Position numbers and translations under genes: made by a program
The notes under the pieces: generated by a model
What the model was told of the DNA's origin: nothing
What the model saw: the letters and a program-made list of their open reading frames with translations, nothing else
The model's database searches: none
Part shown: positions 6,056-7,292 of the stretch, piece after piece
How positions within the stretch are numbered: position 1 is the stretch's first letter
Layout of the letters: each line of letters begins with the position of its first letter
Source: DATJYV01 sp035499415
Lineage (GTDB): Bacteria; Bacteroidota; Ignavibacteria; UBA10030
Assembly (NCBI GenBank): GCA_035499415.1
Contig: DATJYV010000182.1
Span: forward strand, 1 to 7,292
DNA length: 7,292 nucleotides
Reading direction: 5' to 3'

Positions 6056-6126
6056 CTATAAATTGCGAATGGAGATTGTCGAGTTCGGAATTTGTTCTGC
6101 GATTCCTGATCCCAGTTCGCCCGCAG
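6043..6126. repeat. 84-bp direct repeat, copy 1 (tRNA 5' end plus its upstream flank)
   Basis: This segment aligns without gaps to 6187-6270, offset 144 bp, with 10 mismatches (about 88% identity). It covers the first 13 nt of tRNA-Arg and about 71 bp of its upstream flank. It reads as a tandem duplication of the tRNA and its leader, with copy 1 attached to the intact gene. Confidence 0.85.
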
Positions 6127-6199
6127 TCTCCATGGCCAATTGCCCGCCCACCGAAGTTCCGACGTCCTTTGTCGGAACGCAGGTGGGAGCTACGGGGTC
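6127..6199 (-). pseudogene. Broken tRNA-Arg copy interrupted by a 45-bp hairpin element
   Basis: On the minus strand, 6199-6188 reads GACCCCGTAGCT and 6142-6136 reads CAATTGG. If the intervening 45 bp (6143-6187) are removed, these join into 19 nt identical to the first 19 nt of the intact tRNA-Arg; the next bases (ATGGAG against ATAGAG) still resemble its D stem. The anticodon, T arm and 3' acceptor strand are missing. The best reading is a duplicated tRNA 5' part with an insertion in its D arm, next to copy 1 of the repeat. Confidence 0.6.
6143..6187. mobile_element. 45-bp palindromic insertion (REP/MITE-like hairpin)
   Basis: CCCACC (6147-6152) pairs with GGTGGG (6182-6187), and GTTCCGAC (6156-6163) pairs with GTCGGAAC (6171-6178), with a 3x3 internal loop and a 7-nt apical loop: 14 base pairs in all. 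Its borders coincide, within a 1-bp ambiguity, with the break in the tRNA-Arg copy. No target duplication longer than 1 bp is visible. It is far too short to encode a transposase, so if mobile it depends on one elsewhere. Confidence 0.5.
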
Positions 6200-6270
6200 C
6201 TGCAAATTGCGAATGATGAATGTCGATTTCGGAATTTGTTCGGCGATTCCTGATCTCATTTCGTCCGCAG
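6187..6270. repeat. 84-bp direct repeat, copy 2
   Basis: The ungapped partner of 6043-6126. It carries the 5' end of the broken tRNA-Arg copy and its upstream flank. Similarity stops sharply after CCGCAG at 6270. Within both copies the flank has a loose 7-bp cadence (GCGAATG, TCGATTT and CGGAATT-like units), recalling the array near 600-680. Confidence 0.85.
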
Positions 6271-6735
6271 ATTCATCAGCAGCTTACGGGGGCAAATGGA
6301 ATACCCCCCAGCCGTACATTCGGGCACTTCCGATGCCCTGCAAGATGACAGGGAGTGATCCGACAATTCTGATTGCGAAAGTTTTGAATGATGTACTTGC
6401 AATGGAAATATACGCATCCTTCAAAGTGAAGGCAAGACAGCGAACCATCGTTCATAACGCAGAGTGCAGGTGCGGGGTACTCACCGATCCCAGAAGCAAA
6501 AAACGAGGCTTGGAGTTGCCGTCCGGGGGATCGTAACAAACAGGTGCACTCAATATGAGGGAGGGGAGAAGACCCAGGTCGAAGGCGGCCTCGAATCGGT
6601 GACAGAAGCCGACGCAAAACTCGATGACAATCTCTTTTTCAAAGCAAAGCTCGAACTGTTTTCAGCCCTCAAGAAAGCGGCTTGTATTCGCTAAGTTAAA
6701 GAAGATTGAATTGACCGAGGATCCCGGCGAAACAA
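6271..6735. other. Gene-poor stretch, no supported gene
   Basis: About 465 bp with no recognisable protein. A plus-strand frame from GTG 6464 to TAA 6694 (76 codons) ends shortly before the terminator hairpin and has a plausible-looking tail (DDNLFFKAKLELFSALKKA), but it has no ribosome site or family match, so it may be a relic or chance. Small hairpins occur: GGGGG (6288-6292) with CCCCC (6304-6308), and two mutually exclusive stems sharing TGCCCTG at 6334-6340, pairing with GGGCA at 6322 or CAGGG at 6349. Confidence 0.5.
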
Positions 6736-6763
6736 AAAAGGCTTGGAGCGATCCAAGCCTTTT
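6736..6763 (-). terminator. Strong intrinsic terminator, probably bidirectional
   Basis: AAAAGGCTTGG (6736-6746) and CCAAGCCTTTT (6753-6763) form a perfect 11-bp stem with a 6-nt loop. On the minus strand the stem runs directly into six T residues (complement of A 6734-6739), the better direction. It lies 44 bp past the stop of the DUF3332-like remnant and would end transcription from it and from the T9SS gene upstream. On the plus strand four T residues follow, giving weaker bidirectional use. Confidence 0.88.
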
Positions 6764-6807
6764 CCATTCACGCAGTACTACTCCCAGAACCTCGCCGAGG
6801 AATTAAC

Positions 6808-7122
6808 TCATATCCTTAATCGTATGCATACCGAATGGACCCGATTGAGCGCGCTCTTTGCAAGGACGTTGCCCGACCGGTCCTTGGTAATGGTGATACC
6901 GTCGCGGGTCTCTACTCGCACACGTTCTTGTTTTCCGTCAATAACTTGCGTGAATTCGTACGTCCCACCTGTGTTCTTTATTGTCAGATTAGCTTCAGGA
7001 AGAGAAATTGTGCGGGTTCCGTCGTTCGGAGCCATCGGATTTGTTCCAGTCCGGAATTCAATGGTATTCAAAACGACCGCATCGACAACGGCAGCGGTGT
7101 CATACATGGGGAGTACGGCCAT
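6808..7122 (-). pseudogene. Remnant of a DUF3332-family protein gene
   Basis: The 104-codon frame from ATG 7122 includes 'VVDAVVLNTIEFRTGTNPMA', which I recognise as the core of DUF3332 proteins, small envelope proteins of unknown function that normally begin with a lipoprotein signal and about 40 more residues. Those residues are absent: only 68 bp separate this ATG from the T9SS gene's stop, the frame upstream (GFLA, then unrelated sequence) shows no signal peptide, and there is no ribosome site. The family position I recall as Trp (IEFWTG) is Arg (CGG). Near 6840-6848 the reading seems to shift: the neighbouring frame continues 'IGSIRYAYD', then a stop, then 'GYELIPRRG', which looks like the natural C-terminal continuation. 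Taken together this suggests a decayed gene, though a short functional form cannot be excluded. Confidence 0.6.
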
Positions 7123-7190
7123 CGCGAGAAAACCACGTGACCCGGCTTCAGCTGAGGGGAGTCGCGAAATCAGCGCTGCAAGGCAGCTCC

Positions 7191-7292
7191 TTATTTCAGG
7201 AGTACCATCTTTTTCACGGCAACGTACGCCTTTTTTCCGGTTACTTCGGCAACGAGGCGGTAGAAGTAAATTCCGCTCGAAAGTCTTGTGGC
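7191..7292 (-). CDS. C-terminal end of a T9SS-secreted protein (type A sorting domain), 5' part beyond window
   Basis: The last 33 codons and TAA of a gene entering from the right edge. The translation contains 'LSSGIYFYRLVAEV', then a 'KKMVLLK' terminus, which is the standard end of the Por/type IX secretion C-terminal sorting domain (typically LxSGxYFYRL...xxKKMxLLK). This domain directs proteins across the outer membrane, where it is usually cleaved. The cargo itself cannot be seen. The stop is immediately followed by AGGAG (TAAGGAG), a good ribosome site with no intact start codon at the right distance, consistent with loss of the downstream gene's 5' end. Confidence 0.88.
   Translation of the reverse strand, partial: ATRLSSGIYFYRLVAEVTGKKAYVAVKKMVLLK

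Noticed and set aside
6276..6617. 113-codon minus-strand open frame in the gene-poor stretch
   Set aside because: Cys/Arg/Pro-rich with no ribosome site, no family resemblance and no conserved-looking segment.
7175..7187. Terminator hairpin (GCTGC/GCAGC) just after the T9SS gene stop
   Set aside because: Only a 5-bp stem with no T-run; the strong terminator at 6736-6763 is the better end for this transcript.

Overview
The window looks like a moderately GC-rich chromosome fragment from the Bacteroidota/Chlorobiota (FCB) side of the tree, possibly Ignavibacteria-like. The best clue is the right edge, where a minus-strand gene ends in a typical type IX secretion (T9SS) C-terminal sorting tail. 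The LolA-like gene ending in a 'YSNYRVN..LPDGIFEE' strand pattern fits such an organism. The placement is inferred, not proven. Every confident gene is on the minus strand.

Layout from the right edge (start of minus-strand transcription) to the left: (1) C-terminal end of a T9SS cargo protein (7191-7292); (2) a decayed DUF3332-type gene (6808-7122) ending before a strong hairpin terminator (6736-6763); (3) a gene-poor stretch (about 6056-6735) with an 84-bp direct repeat; (4) tRNA-Arg(TCT) at 5982-6055, with a broken 5' copy upstream and a fragment of its 3' end downstream; (5) a DUF4032 kinase-like protein (4638-5879); (6) a tight four-gene operon: ABC ATPase (3582-4514), ABC-2 permease (2742-3578), POT/PTR-like MFS transporter (1449-2717) and a secreted LolA-like protein (742-1449); (7) a 358-bp intergenic region with a 7-bp-phased degenerate array and a hairpin; (8) a DtxR/MntR-type metalloregulator, cut by the left edge, whose promoter overlaps a perfect 9-2-9 palindrome.

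The operon genes are separated by 3 bp, 24 bp and a 1-bp stop/start overlap (TGATG), so they are almost certainly cotranscribed. Together they suggest an inner-membrane export/uptake module plus a periplasmic lipid- or lipoprotein-binding partner, but no substrate can be read from the sequence. The regulator reads away from the operon's 3' end and has its own promoter, so control of the operon by it is not shown.

The most unusual part is around the tRNA. The upstream repeat carries the first 19 nt of tRNA-Arg interrupted in the D arm by a 45-bp palindromic element, which suggests a small hairpin element inserted into a duplicated tRNA gene.
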